A stretch of 47,737 nucleotides of DNA. It comes from an uncultured Bacteroidota bacterium (GTDB lineage: Bacteria; Bacteroidota; Bacteroidia; Flavobacteriales; Flavobacteriaceae). The notes below the pieces were generated by a model that saw only the letters and a list, made by a program, of their open reading frames with translations, made no database searches and was not told where the DNA came from. Made by a program: the position numbers and the translations under genes. Shown in pieces: positions 1-9,656 of the stretch; position 1 is the first letter of the stretch, and every line of letters begins with the position of its first letter. Location: assembly GCA_902554655.1 (NCBI GenBank), contig CACDPE010000007.1:1-47737 (forward strand), written 5' to 3'.

Positions 1-1519
1 ATCCATTTAATAAAAACATAATTATACCCGCACCAATTGGAATTAAAGTAAACATTAAAAAGAATCCTGATAAACCATATCCTTCAGATATTTTGTCGAT
101 ATAACTTCCTGTTAAACCTCCTAATCCATTAGCAAATGCACTTGATAATAACCAAAAACCAAACATTAAACCTATCAATCTTGCAGGTGCTAATTTACTA
201 ACATATGAAAGACCAACAGGTGAAACACATAACTCGCCTAGAGTATGGAATAAATATGCAAATACTAACCAAAAAATACTGACACTTGCAGTTTTAGCTC
301 CAAAAGGAATCGACAATGACCCGTATGAAAGAAATGCAAAGCCTAAGCCTAAAAGTATTAATCCAATTGAAAATTTTATGGGACCAGATGGATTATATTT
401 TGACGCCCAAATTTTAGAAAAAATTGGAGCAAAGATTATAATGAATAAAGAATTTAAAACAGAGAACCAAGATGCTGGAATTTCTGTTGCCTCTTGGCTA
501 AACTCATTATCAATCATCCAAATGACAATTCCCCATATTATAATGAAACTAATTGCTAGAAAAAAGTTTGATACAAAATATTTTTTAAAAATGTTTTGAA
601 ATAATCGGAATAAAACATAAGTAATAACTAGCATAGGAACAATTGTTATTATTGTATTGACTATTTTAAATATCATTGATGAATCTCCGGTTAAGTTTCT
701 TTCAGTATAATCGTTAGCAAAAATTGTCATTGACCCCCCTGCTTGCTCAAAAGCCCACCAAAAAAATATTGTTGCTGCCGAAAAAACTAAAATAACTGAA
801 ATCCTGTCCCATTCGACACTTGTAGGCCAATTACTGGTTTTTTCAACATTAACATCATCTATTTTCTTATGTGGCTTCTGCCCAATTTTTCCAAAAATAT
901 TCTGAGCAAAATAAAACTGTAACATACCAAAAAACATAAAAATTCCAGCAAGTCCAAATCCCCAATGCCACCCAACTTTTTCACCTAAATAGCCACACAA
1001 AAGAATACCTAAAAATGCCCCAGCATTTATACCCATATAAAAAATTGTATAACCTCCATCTTTTCTGATGTCATCATCTTTGTACAACTGTCCCACAATA
1101 GAAGAAATATTTGGTTTAAACAATCCATTACCAATTATTAATAGAGCAATTCCAAGAAAAAAGAATGAATCAGAAAAATATTCTAATGCCATTGAACCAT
1201 GGCCGAGTGCCATTATCAGTGCCCCCATTACTGTAGCATTTCTGTAACCAAAATATTTATCAGCTAGAATACCTCCAAATAATGGCGTTAAATATACAAG
1301 ACCTGTGTACAATGCATATAATTCCATTGCATCTTCTCTTTCCCAACCCCATCCTTCGTTCATTATTGAGGAGGTCAAAAATAAAACAAGGATAGCTCTC
1401 ATACCATAGTAACTGAATCGCTCCCACATTTCTGTAAAAAATAAAACAAATAAACCTGTTGGATGATCAAAAATTGTTTTTTGATTAAGTTCTGATCCAT
1501 TAAATTGCGCTCCTATCAT
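1..1519 (-). CDS. POT-family (proton-dependent oligopeptide) MFS transporter, C-terminus cut by window edge
   Basis: The reading frame starts at ATG 1519 and stays open to base 1, giving 506 codons without a stop, so the C-terminus lies outside the window. The protein is a polytopic inner-membrane transporter. Near the N-terminus it shows EMWERFSYYGMRA, the POT/PTR signature ExxERFxYYG; later FYMGINAGAF and GELCVSPVGLS match conserved POT segments. Family members couple di- and tripeptide uptake to protons. It is the last visible gene of a minus-strand operon, 30 bases after cutC, so it probably serves the same catabolic programme. A related substrate such as an amino-sugar peptide cannot be excluded. 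The family call is firm; the substrate is inferred. Confidence 0.9.
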   Translation of the reverse strand, partial: MIGAQFNGSELNQKTIFDHPTGLFVLFFTEMWERFSYYGMRAILVLFLTSSIMNEGWGWEREDAMELYALYTGLVYLTPLFGGILADKYFGYRNATVMGALIMALGHGSMALEYFSDSFFFLGIALLIIGNGLFKPNISSIVGQLYKDDDIRKDGGYTIFYMGINAGAFLGILLCGYLGEKVGWHWGFGLAGIFMFFGMLQFYFAQNIFGKIGQKPHKKIDDVNVEKTSNWPTSVEWDRISVILVFSAATIFFWWAFEQAGGSMTIFANDYTERNLTGDSSMIFKIVNTIITIVPMLVITYVLFRLFQNIFKKYFVSNFFLAISFIIIWGIVIWMIDNEFSQEATEIPASWFSVLNSLFIIIFAPIFSKIWASKYNPSGPIKFSIGLILLGLGFAFLSYGSLSIPFGAKTASVSIFWLVFAYLFHTLGELCVSPVGLSYVSKLAPARLIGLMFGFWLLSSAFANGLGGLTGSYIDKISEGYGLSGFFLMFTLIPIGAGIIMFLLNG

Positions 1520-1549
1520 ATCTAATTTTTTTTAAAAATATTTATTTAA

Positions 1550-2173
1550 TTATAATTCTCCAACGATTTTTCTACCATGATAATATCTTCCATTAATTTT
1601 CCTATGCAAAGATTCAAGATTTTCTTTAGTAATTTTTCCAGCACTGATCATCTCAAAGCCATTAGGTGAGATATCAATCATTTTTTTTAAAATTTCTGAC
1701 CCCTTTGATGCTGATGATTCTCCACCAGACGAAAGTACTCCATCAACATTCTCGAGCCTTAATATTTTTTTTAATGATTCTAAAGGTGAAAATGTTAAGT
1801 CTATAGCTTTGTGAATAATAACTTTTAAAGGTTTAGATAATGTAGTTAAATATTCGATTTTTTTTAAATCCAGCTCAAATTTATTATTTAAACATCCATA
1901 AACAACTCCATCAAACTTTTCCTTTTTACAAAATTCAATAGTTTTTTTCATTTCTATTAAATCCTCATTATTATAATTAAAAGTTTTTGAGTGAGGTCTG
2001 ATCATTACTCGAATTGGTATTGGTATTTTTAATTTTGAATTTTTTAAAACCTTGAAACTCGGAGAGAGACCATCTTCAAATAAGTTTGAACAAAGTTCGA
2101 TTCTATCTGCTCCATTACGAAATGCTGATATTGCATCATCTAAATTGTCAACGCATACTTCCTTTATAATCAT
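1550..2173 (-). CDS. cutC: CutC family protein (copper homeostasis / TIM-barrel)
   Basis: 207 residues, slightly shorter than typical CutC (about 240). The N-terminus has the CutC pattern EVCVDNLDDA followed by NGADRIELCSNL, then a GLSPS segment. MIRPHSKTFNYNNED matches the conserved MIRPR..F.Y region, and LSSGGESSAS the GG loop. CutC was named for copper tolerance in E. coli, but its biochemical role is unsettled, and Bacteroidota copies commonly sit among sugar genes. The start ATG overlaps the nagB stop by 4 bases, indicating translational coupling. Given its neighbours (NagB fusion, symporter, sulfatase), a role in carbohydrate metabolism is as likely as copper handling. Family is certain, function is not. 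Confidence 0.88.
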   Translation of the reverse strand: MIIKEVCVDNLDDAISAFRNGADRIELCSNLFEDGLSPSFKVLKNSKLKIPIPIRVMIRPHSKTFNYNNEDLIEMKKTIEFCKKEKFDGVVYGCLNNKFELDLKKIEYLTTLSKPLKVIIHKAIDLTFSPLESLKKILRLENVDGVLSSGGESSASKGSEILKKMIDISPNGFEMISAGKITKENLESLHRKINGRYYHGRKIVGEL

Positions 2174-4083
2174 TTAAAATGATATCTTCTGAAAGTTTCC
2201 ATAGCTTGATAATCTGCCATACCTAAATTTCTATATTGTTTAGCTATATCACGGTTCCTTTCTTCAACTCTTTCCCAGAATTCTCTTTTATCATCGCCTT
2301 GAAACATAACAGTATTATTTTGAGATTTATGAAAAAAAATAGATTTTCTTTTCTTTAAAACTTGTTGTGGGCTCAATGGTACAGCCATATCTATTTCATT
2401 AATTTCCCACTCATGCCATGCTCCTCTATATAACCAAACCCAACAATTATTCATAAATTTTTCCATCTTTAACTTATTTAATGATTGGAAGAGTAGCTTT
2501 ATGCAAACAGAGTGTGTTCCGTGAGGATCAGCAAGATCTCCAGCAGCATAAATTTGATGTGGTTTAATTTTTAAAATAATTTGATTCATTAAATCTAGAT
2601 CATTTTTTGAGGTTTTGTTCTTAACTATCTTTCCAGATTCATAAAAAGGTAATCTTAAAAAATGTACGTTTTGATCATTTAATCCAACGTAACGTGTTGC
2701 AGCTAATGCTTCTTTTTCTCTTATTTTAGCGGCAACTTCTCTAATAAATTTATCATTAATTATTTCATTATTATCTAATAATTTATTTTTAGTTCTATCA
2801 ATAAAATCATCATCAACATTAAAAATATCAGAGTAAACTTCTAAAAATTTTAGTACTGAATCATTTGAAACAGCAATATTTCCAGATGTTTGATAAACTA
2901 CATGTACATCATGTCCATGATCAACTAATCTTTGAAAAGTTCCACCCATTGATATTACATCATCGTCAGGATGAGGACTAAATATTATAATTTTCTTTTT
3001 TTTTGGATTGGCTCTTTCAGGTCTGTATGTATCATCTGAGTTCGGTTTTCCACCCGGCCAACCAGTTATAGTCCTTTGAACCCTGTTGAAAATTTCAATA
3101 TTTAAATCATAAATAGATTGATTAGCAGCTAAATCTGAAAGATGATTTTGTATATAATCTCTTAGAGATAATCTTAGTATTGACTTATTAGTTTTCCTAC
3201 ACAACCAAGTGACTGCCCTTGTTTTAGTATTTAAATCCCAATTAACATTTGTATCAACCAACCATGGACATTCAATTCTTGTTAGTTGAGATGAACTTCC
3301 ATTATCCAAAATAAAAGTTGTGTTTTTATGTTTTTGTAGAAAACTAGCTGTGATATTTTGTGATATATCAGATTCTATCGATTTAAAAACTACATCTCTT
3401 TTGTTTTCTCCCCAAGCAAGTAATACTACTCTTTTAGCTTTTAAAATAGTTGAAACACCCATTGTAATTGCTGTTTGTGGAACATTATAAATTCCTCCAA
3501 AGGCTGAAGCAGCATCTTCTCTTGTTAAGTAGTCAAGTTTTACAAGTCTCGTTACTGAATTAAAACTAGAACCTGGTTCATTAAATCCAATATGGCCTGT
3601 TCTACCAATTCCAAGGAGTTGAAAATCAATACCACCAAGTTTTTTAATTTTTTCTTCAAAATCATTACAATACTTTTCAATTTCGTTCTTTTTTAAATCG
3701 CCTCTTGGAATATTAATATTATCTCTATCAATATCAATATGATTAAATAAATTTTCATACATGAAGGTATGATAGCTCTCGAAATTATCTAATGATATTG
3801 GATAATATTCATCAAGATTGAATGTAATAACATTTTTAAAGCTTAATTTTTCTTTTTTATGAATATTAATTAACTCATCATAAACTGTAATTGGAGATGA
3901 CCCAGTAGCTAAGCCTAAAATACATTTCTGCTTTTTTGATTGCTTGTATTTAATCAAATCTGCAATTTCTCTAGCCACTGCTTTTGATCCAATTTTAGAA
4001 TTATCAAAAATTACATTATGAATTTTTTCAAGTCTTGTTTCTTGAGTAATACCAGGCTTTACATGTTTTAATAATTCACTCAT
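2170..4083 (-). CDS. nagB: NagB-like glucosamine-6-phosphate deaminase fused to PIG-L deacetylase domain
   Basis: 637 residues, the long two-domain form found in Bacteroidota. Residues about 35-280 are a NagB fold: LATGSSP (58-64), NLDEYY (89-94) with the catalytic-type Asp91, and GIGRTGHIGFNEPG (158-171) with His164 and Glu169. Residues about 364-600 are a PIG-L domain with the metal-binding SPHPDDDVISMGG (369-381). NagB converts glucosamine-6-phosphate to fructose-6-phosphate and ammonia; PIG-L proteins remove N-acetyl groups from GlcNAc-type sugars. The usual NDGH of NagB reads RTGH here, so the Asp of the proton relay is Thr162. The start overlaps the upstream symporter gene by 8 bases and the stop overlaps cutC, so all three are translationally coupled. 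The role in amino-sugar catabolism is an inference from family and context. Confidence 0.88.
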   Translation of the reverse strand: MSELLKHVKPGITQETRLEKIHNVIFDNSKIGSKAVAREIADLIKYKQSKKQKCILGLATGSSPITVYDELINIHKKEKLSFKNVITFNLDEYYPISLDNFESYHTFMYENLFNHIDIDRDNINIPRGDLKKNEIEKYCNDFEEKIKKLGGIDFQLLGIGRTGHIGFNEPGSSFNSVTRLVKLDYLTREDAASAFGGIYNVPQTAITMGVSTILKAKRVVLLAWGENKRDVVFKSIESDISQNITASFLQKHKNTTFILDNGSSSQLTRIECPWLVDTNVNWDLNTKTRAVTWLCRKTNKSILRLSLRDYIQNHLSDLAANQSIYDLNIEIFNRVQRTITGWPGGKPNSDDTYRPERANPKKKKIIIFSPHPDDDVISMGGTFQRLVDHGHDVHVVYQTSGNIAVSNDSVLKFLEVYSDIFNVDDDFIDRTKNKLLDNNEIINDKFIREVAAKIREKEALAATRYVGLNDQNVHFLRLPFYESGKIVKNKTSKNDLDLMNQIILKIKPHQIYAAGDLADPHGTHSVCIKLLFQSLNKLKMEKFMNNCWVWLYRGAWHEWEINEIDMAVPLSPQQVLKKRKSIFFHKSQNNTVMFQGDDKREFWERVEERNRDIAKQYRNLGMADYQAMETFRRYHFK

Positions 4084-5872
4084 TCGATAGAATTTTTTTA
4101 GAAATATAGAACAATATAAATGAAAAAATAATTGTAGTTGCTAAAAATATAATACCATTTATTATTTCTCCATAAATGAAATATCCTGTTGAGAATAATG
4201 CTGAATAAATTGCAAAACATCCAAGAATCATACATAAAATGCCTCTTGGAACAATCCATTCGGAATTAATTTCACTTTCACTTAGTTTAGCTAAATCTTT
4301 AATTCTTTTCCAACCAGGACCTCCTGGCTTTGTTTTTTTATAAAATTTAACTAAGGTTTCATCATCATCAGGCTTAGTCATAAATGTAACTACAACCCAA
4401 ACAAAAGTAGTGATCAATACAACCATTGGAAATTTAAAATAAGGCTGAATAAAATCTTTAGAAAAAATCATACTTCCAATAGGTGTAAATTCAAACAAAA
4501 TTGACACTAAACCAGAACATATCATTGCTGCAATTTCACTCCACGCATTAATACGCCACCAGAACCATCTCAAAATAAAAATTGAACCAGTACCAGCTCC
4601 AAACATTAAAATAATTTGAAATAATTGAAGAGCATTATTTAGCATAAGAGCTAATATAGAACTAACTATCATCAAACAAACAACAGAAATCCTTCCTACG
4701 TTAACTAAAGCTCTTTCATCACCATCATCTTTAATTAATGCCTTATAAAAATCATTTACTACATAGGAAGATCCCCAATTTAAATGAGTTGAAATAGTTG
4801 ACATATAGGCAGAAACCAATGAAGCTAAAACTAATCCTAGTAGTCCAGAAGGTAATAATGTTAGCATAGCTGGGTATGCTAAATCATGACCTATTTTACC
4901 TTCGTCAACATTAGGAAATGTTTCTCTTATTGCATCTAAATCAGGAAATATGATTAGCGAAGCAAGAGCAACTAATATCCAAGGCCATGGTCGAAGTGCA
5001 TAGTGCATGATATTAAAAAATAAGGTTGCACCTAATGAATGATTTTCATTTTTGGCAGCTAGCATTCTTTGAGCAATATATCCACCTCCACCTGGCTCAG
5101 CACCTGGGTACCATGAACTCCACCATTGAACAGCAAGTGGAATAATCAATAATGTCCATAGTAATTCTTTATCTGATAAATCTGGGAACATGGAAACTTT
5201 GGATGAAACTAAATCGTTGTTTAAAATCCCTGTTACGCCACCAACTTCTGGTAAATTAATTAAATAATATGCTGCTCCTATGGCACCAGCTATTGCAGTG
5301 AAAAAGAGAATAAAATCAGTATATACCACTCCTCTAAAACCCCCAACTGCACTAAAAATTAATGTAACCCCACCAGCATATAAAACAGTCTCAATTGCTG
5401 AAATATCAAGCATAATTGCACCAATTTTTATTGCAGCTAAGGTTACACCAGCCATAGCTAAAACATTAAATATAATTCCTAAATAGATCGATCTAAAACC
5501 CCTTAAAAATCTACCTGGAGTACCACTGTATCTTAAATCATAGAATTCCATATCAGTGCTTACGCCTGATCTTCTCCACAATTTAGCATAAACAAAAACA
5601 GTTAATAAACCTGTAAGTAGAAAAATCCACCAGACCCAATTTCCTGAAACACCATTCTGTCTAACTATATCGGTAACTAAATTTGGAGTATCAGTAGAAA
5701 ATGTTGTTGCAACCATTGATAAACCAAGTAACCACCAAGGCATTGTTCTTCCAGACAAGAAATATTCACTAGAACTCTGAGATGATTTTTTTGAAACGGC
5801 AAAACCAATTGCTAAAACAAGAAAGAAAAAAAAGAATATAATTATCTTATCAAAACTAGTTAGTTGTATCAT
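4076..5872 (-). CDS. sodium:solute symporter (SSS family)
   Basis: 598 residues, highly hydrophobic, with about 13-14 predicted membrane segments. The stretch EYFLSGRTMPWWLLGLSMVA near residue 35 is the SSS signature (SGR..pWWl.g.S.vat), and SAYMSTISTHLNWGSSY matches the conserved segment around the sodium site. Relatives import sugars, sialic acid, inositol or similar solutes with Na+. It is preceded by a nucleotidyltransferase gene 38 bases upstream and overlaps the NagB-PIG-L gene by 8 bases, so its likely cargo is an amino sugar or another monosaccharide handled by NagB. Substrate assignment is inference only. Confidence 0.88.
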   Translation of the reverse strand: MIQLTSFDKIIIFFFFFLVLAIGFAVSKKSSQSSSEYFLSGRTMPWWLLGLSMVATTFSTDTPNLVTDIVRQNGVSGNWVWWIFLLTGLLTVFVYAKLWRRSGVSTDMEFYDLRYSGTPGRFLRGFRSIYLGIIFNVLAMAGVTLAAIKIGAIMLDISAIETVLYAGGVTLIFSAVGGFRGVVYTDFILFFTAIAGAIGAAYYLINLPEVGGVTGILNNDLVSSKVSMFPDLSDKELLWTLLIIPLAVQWWSSWYPGAEPGGGGYIAQRMLAAKNENHSLGATLFFNIMHYALRPWPWILVALASLIIFPDLDAIRETFPNVDEGKIGHDLAYPAMLTLLPSGLLGLVLASLVSAYMSTISTHLNWGSSYVVNDFYKALIKDDGDERALVNVGRISVVCLMIVSSILALMLNNALQLFQIILMFGAGTGSIFILRWFWWRINAWSEIAAMICSGLVSILFEFTPIGSMIFSKDFIQPYFKFPMVVLITTFVWVVVTFMTKPDDDETLVKFYKKTKPGGPGWKRIKDLAKLSESEINSEWIVPRGILCMILGCFAIYSALFSTGYFIYGEIINGIIFLATTIIFSFILFYISKKILSNE

Positions 5873-5910
5873 TCAATTAAAAATAGAAAATCATTTTCGA
5901 TTTTCCATGT

Positions 5911-6738
5911 TCAATCAAATAATTTATTAATTGTATGAATATCTGATTTTGAAGTAAGGTCGGGGACATGTTCAGCAATTGCAATACCTTTGACATATGA
6001 ACTACTTTCATTAATCATATTCATTATTGCTGTTGGAAGTTCTTTTTCTTTTCGAATAGGGTTTAAAGGACAATTTTCTAAAAATTTGAATATTTCACCA
6101 CTAAACTTAAAAATATTCATACTAACTCTAATCTTATTTGAACTGTCAAGATTATCTTGAACTTGTTCGGGTGTGGGCTTTTCAATAAATAGATTTAAAT
6201 TATCATCCGAATCCATTTTGACAATTGAAAATGATGAAACTCTTTCTTTGGGGAATTCTAAATAATCTCTATCATATGCTAAAAAAGCATTAGTATATTC
6301 ATTATTCTTTATTAAATTAAAGGCATTTATTGAGTAAAGATTATCGCTATTACAAACACAAAAAGATGATTGTTTTAATTCTGGTACCTGTTTCATAGTT
6401 TGATAAACTGCATCTGATGTTCCTAAAGGCTTTAGTCTGTCACTTGGTATTTTTTGAATAGCAAATTGAACTTTAAAATCAAATTCATCATTAAATTTTT
6501 CAATAGTATTCTTAAAATTCTCATAATCATTACTTACAAGTAAAATGACATTTTTAAAACCCGCTAGTGAAATATTTTTTAGCAAATAAAATATAAATGG
6601 CTTATTATTCCCAAATGTAATTAGTGATTTACTTGATTTATTTGCTTGCTCAACTTTTTCATTCTCTAATTCAGTATCTTCAGATGTCTTCATTCTTGAA
6701 GACATTCCTCCAGCAAGTATAACAATTGTATCAGTCAA
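5911..6738 (-). CDS. nucleotidyltransferase family protein (NTP_transferase, sugar-nucleotide type)
   Basis: 275 residues. The N-terminus reads VILAGGMSSRM (about residues 6-16), the nucleotide-binding LAGGxGxRM motif of GT-A nucleotidyltransferases. A segment from about residue 16 to 35, rich in Glu, Lys and Ser, is inserted between this motif and the Lys-containing KSLITFGNNKPF. VCNSDNLYS near residue 129 is the expected metal-binding acidic motif. Such enzymes join a sugar-1-phosphate to an NTP. Its position inside a catabolic operon between a sulfatase and a symporter/NagB gene is unusual, since the family is generally biosynthetic. The exact sugar cannot be read from sequence. Confidence 0.8.
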   Translation of the reverse strand: MTDTIVILAGGMSSRMKTSEDTELENEKVEQANKSSKSLITFGNNKPFIFYLLKNISLAGFKNVILLVSNDYENFKNTIEKFNDEFDFKVQFAIQKIPSDRLKPLGTSDAVYQTMKQVPELKQSSFCVCNSDNLYSINAFNLIKNNEYTNAFLAYDRDYLEFPKERVSSFSIVKMDSDDNLNLFIEKPTPEQVQDNLDSSNKIRVSMNIFKFSGEIFKFLENCPLNPIRKEKELPTAIMNMINESSSYVKGIAIAEHVPDLTSKSDIHTINKLFD

Positions 6739-6774
6739 GATGATTAATTTTTTTTTAAAGATATTACTCTAATA

Positions 6775-8295
6775 TTAATTATCTATAGCTTTAATCTTAA
6801 AAGTTTCAAGTGTAGGAGTTGTTCTAGCAAATTGCATGATTGATTCAATTTTTTTTACAATCATTGGATTATCGTCTGAAACATTTTTTATTTCTTTAAT
6901 ATCATCTTCAAGATTAAATAATTGTAAAGGCTGAGGCCCCTTTTGAAGATCTGTTTTAAGACCTTTCCATTTACCGTATCGAACTGCTTGTTGTCCACTT
7001 TGTGTGGAAAATTCCCAATATAAATAATCATGTTTTTTTTGATTTTTATTTGTTAGTAGTGGTAAATAACTCAAACCATCAATATAATCTGGTTTATCTA
7101 ATTTTAAAATATCTAAAGCAGTTGCATAAAAATCTTGAAATGCAGAAATGTGATTAGTAGTTCTTTCACTTTTAATTTGACTTGGCCAATGTGCAATCAT
7201 TGGTACTCTAATTCCTCCCTCATAGACTTTCCCTTTAACTCTGCTTCTTTCTCCATTTAAAATACCAGCACTATTAAAATAATCTATATCCACATGATCT
7301 ACATGTGTGGGTCCATTATCACTTGTAAAGATTATCAAAGTATTTTCATATTTTCCAATTTCCTTTAGTTTCTCAACTATTTCTCCAACTTGCTCATCGA
7401 GATATGAAATCATTGCAGCATATGTAGCTTTGGGATATTGATTAGGATAATATCGCCTACCTATATAAGGTTTTTCAGATCCTATTTTATTTCTGTAGTA
7501 ATCAACCCATTCTTTTGGTGCCTGTAAAGGTAAATGAGGTATAGGAGAAGCATAATAAAGAAAGAAATTCGAGTCTTTATTTTCTTCAATAAAATTAAGT
7601 GCTTCATTATGCATTAATGTTGCTGAATAGTCAGCCTGATTATATTTGATATAACTTTCTTCTGAATTTATGTCTGCACCTGGATCAAGTCCTTCTTGCT
7701 TTGTTACTATGTAATTATTTAAAATATCCTTTTCAGTGTTTTTCCATAAGTGTGTTGGATAAAATGTATGAGCTTGTCTTTGACAATTATATCCATAAAA
7801 AAAATCAAAACCCATCAAATTTGGAATACTATTGGTATGTGGAGCCCCTAAACCCCACTTGCCTACCATTCCGGTTTTATAGCCATTATCTTTAAAAACT
7901 TTTGCTACAGTAACAGTCGAGTCAGGAAGAGGTCGTTGACCCTCAAGTGAAGGATCATTAAACATAGCCTCAAAACTCCATACATCTCCTCTTTCTGACC
8001 ACTCACCATTATTTCTAATATATGTGTGACCAGAATGTTGACCTGTCATAAGCACGCTCCTTGCTGGAGCACAAACTGGAGAACCAGTGTAATGATCAGT
8101 GAATAATAAACCTTTTTTTGCAAGAGCATCTATATTGGGGGTTTCAATAATTTTTTGTCCATAAATACCCAATTCACCATAACCTAAATCATCAGCTAAT
8201 ATGTAAATTACATTAGGCTTATCAATTACATGATTGTTACATCCAGTGATTATTGCAAGTAATATTATCAAAAAAGTTTTAACGATCTTACTCAT
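6775..8295 (-). CDS. arylsulfatase-type lipoprotein (S1 family sulfatase)
   Basis: 506 residues. An N-terminal hydrophobic segment ends in a lipobox with Cys19 (IITGC), so the enzyme is probably a lipid-anchored envelope protein. ADDLGYGELG (34-43) carries the metal-binding Asp pair, and CAPAR (75-79) is the C-x-P-x-R sulfatase signature whose Cys is converted to formylglycine. IFTSDNGPTH and the C-terminal RYGKWKGLKTDL are further S1 family hallmarks. It hydrolyses sulfate esters, most likely on a sulfated glycan. It is the first gene of the minus-strand operon and is divergent from HMG-CoA reductase with only 47 bases between. The FGE at 10674-11717 is the expected maturation enzyme. Confidence 0.93.
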   Translation of the reverse strand: MSKIVKTFLIILLAIITGCNNHVIDKPNVIYILADDLGYGELGIYGQKIIETPNIDALAKKGLLFTDHYTGSPVCAPARSVLMTGQHSGHTYIRNNGEWSERGDVWSFEAMFNDPSLEGQRPLPDSTVTVAKVFKDNGYKTGMVGKWGLGAPHTNSIPNLMGFDFFYGYNCQRQAHTFYPTHLWKNTEKDILNNYIVTKQEGLDPGADINSEESYIKYNQADYSATLMHNEALNFIEENKDSNFFLYYASPIPHLPLQAPKEWVDYYRNKIGSEKPYIGRRYYPNQYPKATYAAMISYLDEQVGEIVEKLKEIGKYENTLIIFTSDNGPTHVDHVDIDYFNSAGILNGERSRVKGKVYEGGIRVPMIAHWPSQIKSERTTNHISAFQDFYATALDILKLDKPDYIDGLSYLPLLTNKNQKKHDYLYWEFSTQSGQQAVRYGKWKGLKTDLQKGPQPLQLFNLEDDIKEIKNVSDDNPMIVKKIESIMQFARTTPTLETFKIKAIDN

Positions 8296-8342
8296 TTCTT
8301 AAAAGTTTTATTAATAACAATATATATATTTACTTTTAATTT

Positions 8343-9656
8343 ATGAAAGAAGGTTTCTCTAAATTATCAAAGCAAGAAAAAATAGATTGGGTACTAAAAA
8401 CCTTTTTTAAATCAGGGTCCAAAGATTCCGAAATTTTAAAAAAATATTGGAATGATGACAAATCAATTCAAACCATTCATGATGAATTTGCAGAAAATAC
8501 CATAACCAATTTTTACCTTCCATTAGGCGTAGCCCCAAATTTTATTATCGATAAAATTAATTACACGATTCCAATGGCAATTGAAGAAAGTTCTGTTGTT
8601 GCAGCTGCATGTAAATCAGCAAAGTTCTGGTCAAAAAGGGGTGGTTTTAAGTCAACTATTATTAGTACAACCAAAACTGGTCAGATTCACTTTAAATTTA
8701 ATGGTTGTTCAAAAAAAATTAATGACTTATTTAATTCAATTAAAAATAAACTTAAAGATTCATGCAAAGAAATAACAAAAAACATGAATAAAAGAGGTGG
8801 TGGAATTATTAATATGAAACTCTTGAATAAGACAGAGTCAATTAAAGATTACTTTCAGATTGCTGTTGAATTTGACACCGTAGATTCGATGGGTGCTAAT
8901 TTTATTAATTCATGTTTAGAACAAATTGCATTAACATTTGAAACAGAATTCAATGAATCTAATATTTTTAATGAGAGTGAAAAACTCAAAATAATTATGA
9001 GTATTTTATCAAATTATACACCTAAATGTGTAGTCAAAGTTGAGTTAAAATCTAAAATTTCTAATTTAAAAAGTAAAGACATTTCTGATCCTGAAAATTT
9101 TGCCAAAAAATTTGTTGAAGCAGTTGAAATTGCTGAAAATGATATATCAAGAGCTGTAACTCACAACAAGGGGATTATGAACGGAATTGATGCAGTTGTT
9201 ATTGCAACTGGAAATGATTTTAGAGCAGTTGAAGCGGCTATACATGCCTACGCTTCTAAAGATGGATCGTATAAGAGCTTAACTCATGCAAAAATTGAAA
9301 ATGATGAATTTGTCTATTGGATTGAAATTCCTATTTCAATTGGAACAGTTGGTGGAATAATTAATCTTCATCCAATGGTAAAATGGTGTCTGAACTTATT
9401 ACAAAAACCAAATAGTAAGCAACTAATGAGTATAATTGGTGCAGCTGGTTTAGCTCAAAATTTCTCAGCTATTAAATCACTTATTACATCTGGAATTCAA
9501 GTTGGACACATGAAAATGCATTTAATAAATATTTTAAATTCATTAGGTTCAAATGAGAATGAAAAAACAATAATGATTGAATATTTCAAATCGAATAAAG
9601 TCACTTTTAGTTCAGTCAAAACAGCTCTTGAAAAGTTAAGAAAAAATGAGTTATAG
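8343..9656 (+). CDS. mvaA: hydroxymethylglutaryl-CoA reductase (class II-like)
   Basis: 437 residues, the usual length for bacterial HMG-CoA reductase. Visible motifs are MAIEESSVVAAACKSAKFW (catalytic Glu region), THNKGIMNGIDAVVIATGND (catalytic Lys and Asp) and VGHMKMHL near the C-terminus (catalytic His). The enzyme reduces HMG-CoA to mevalonate, the committed step to isoprenoids through the mevalonate route used by Flavobacteriia. Its 3' end overlaps the following GHMP kinase gene by 11 bases, a pairing conserved in Bacteroidota. It transcribes away from the sulfatase operon. Alternative short frames inside it are shadows. Confidence 0.93.
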   Translation: MKEGFSKLSKQEKIDWVLKTFFKSGSKDSEILKKYWNDDKSIQTIHDEFAENTITNFYLPLGVAPNFIIDKINYTIPMAIEESSVVAAACKSAKFWSKRGGFKSTIISTTKTGQIHFKFNGCSKKINDLFNSIKNKLKDSCKEITKNMNKRGGGIINMKLLNKTESIKDYFQIAVEFDTVDSMGANFINSCLEQIALTFETEFNESNIFNESEKLKIIMSILSNYTPKCVVKVELKSKISNLKSKDISDPENFAKKFVEAVEIAENDISRAVTHNKGIMNGIDAVVIATGNDFRAVEAAIHAYASKDGSYKSLTHAKIENDEFVYWIEIPISIGTVGGIINLHPMVKWCLNLLQKPNSKQLMSIIGAAGLAQNFSAIKSLITSGIQVGHMKMHLINILNSLGSNENEKTIMIEYFKSNKVTFSSVKTALEKLRKNEL

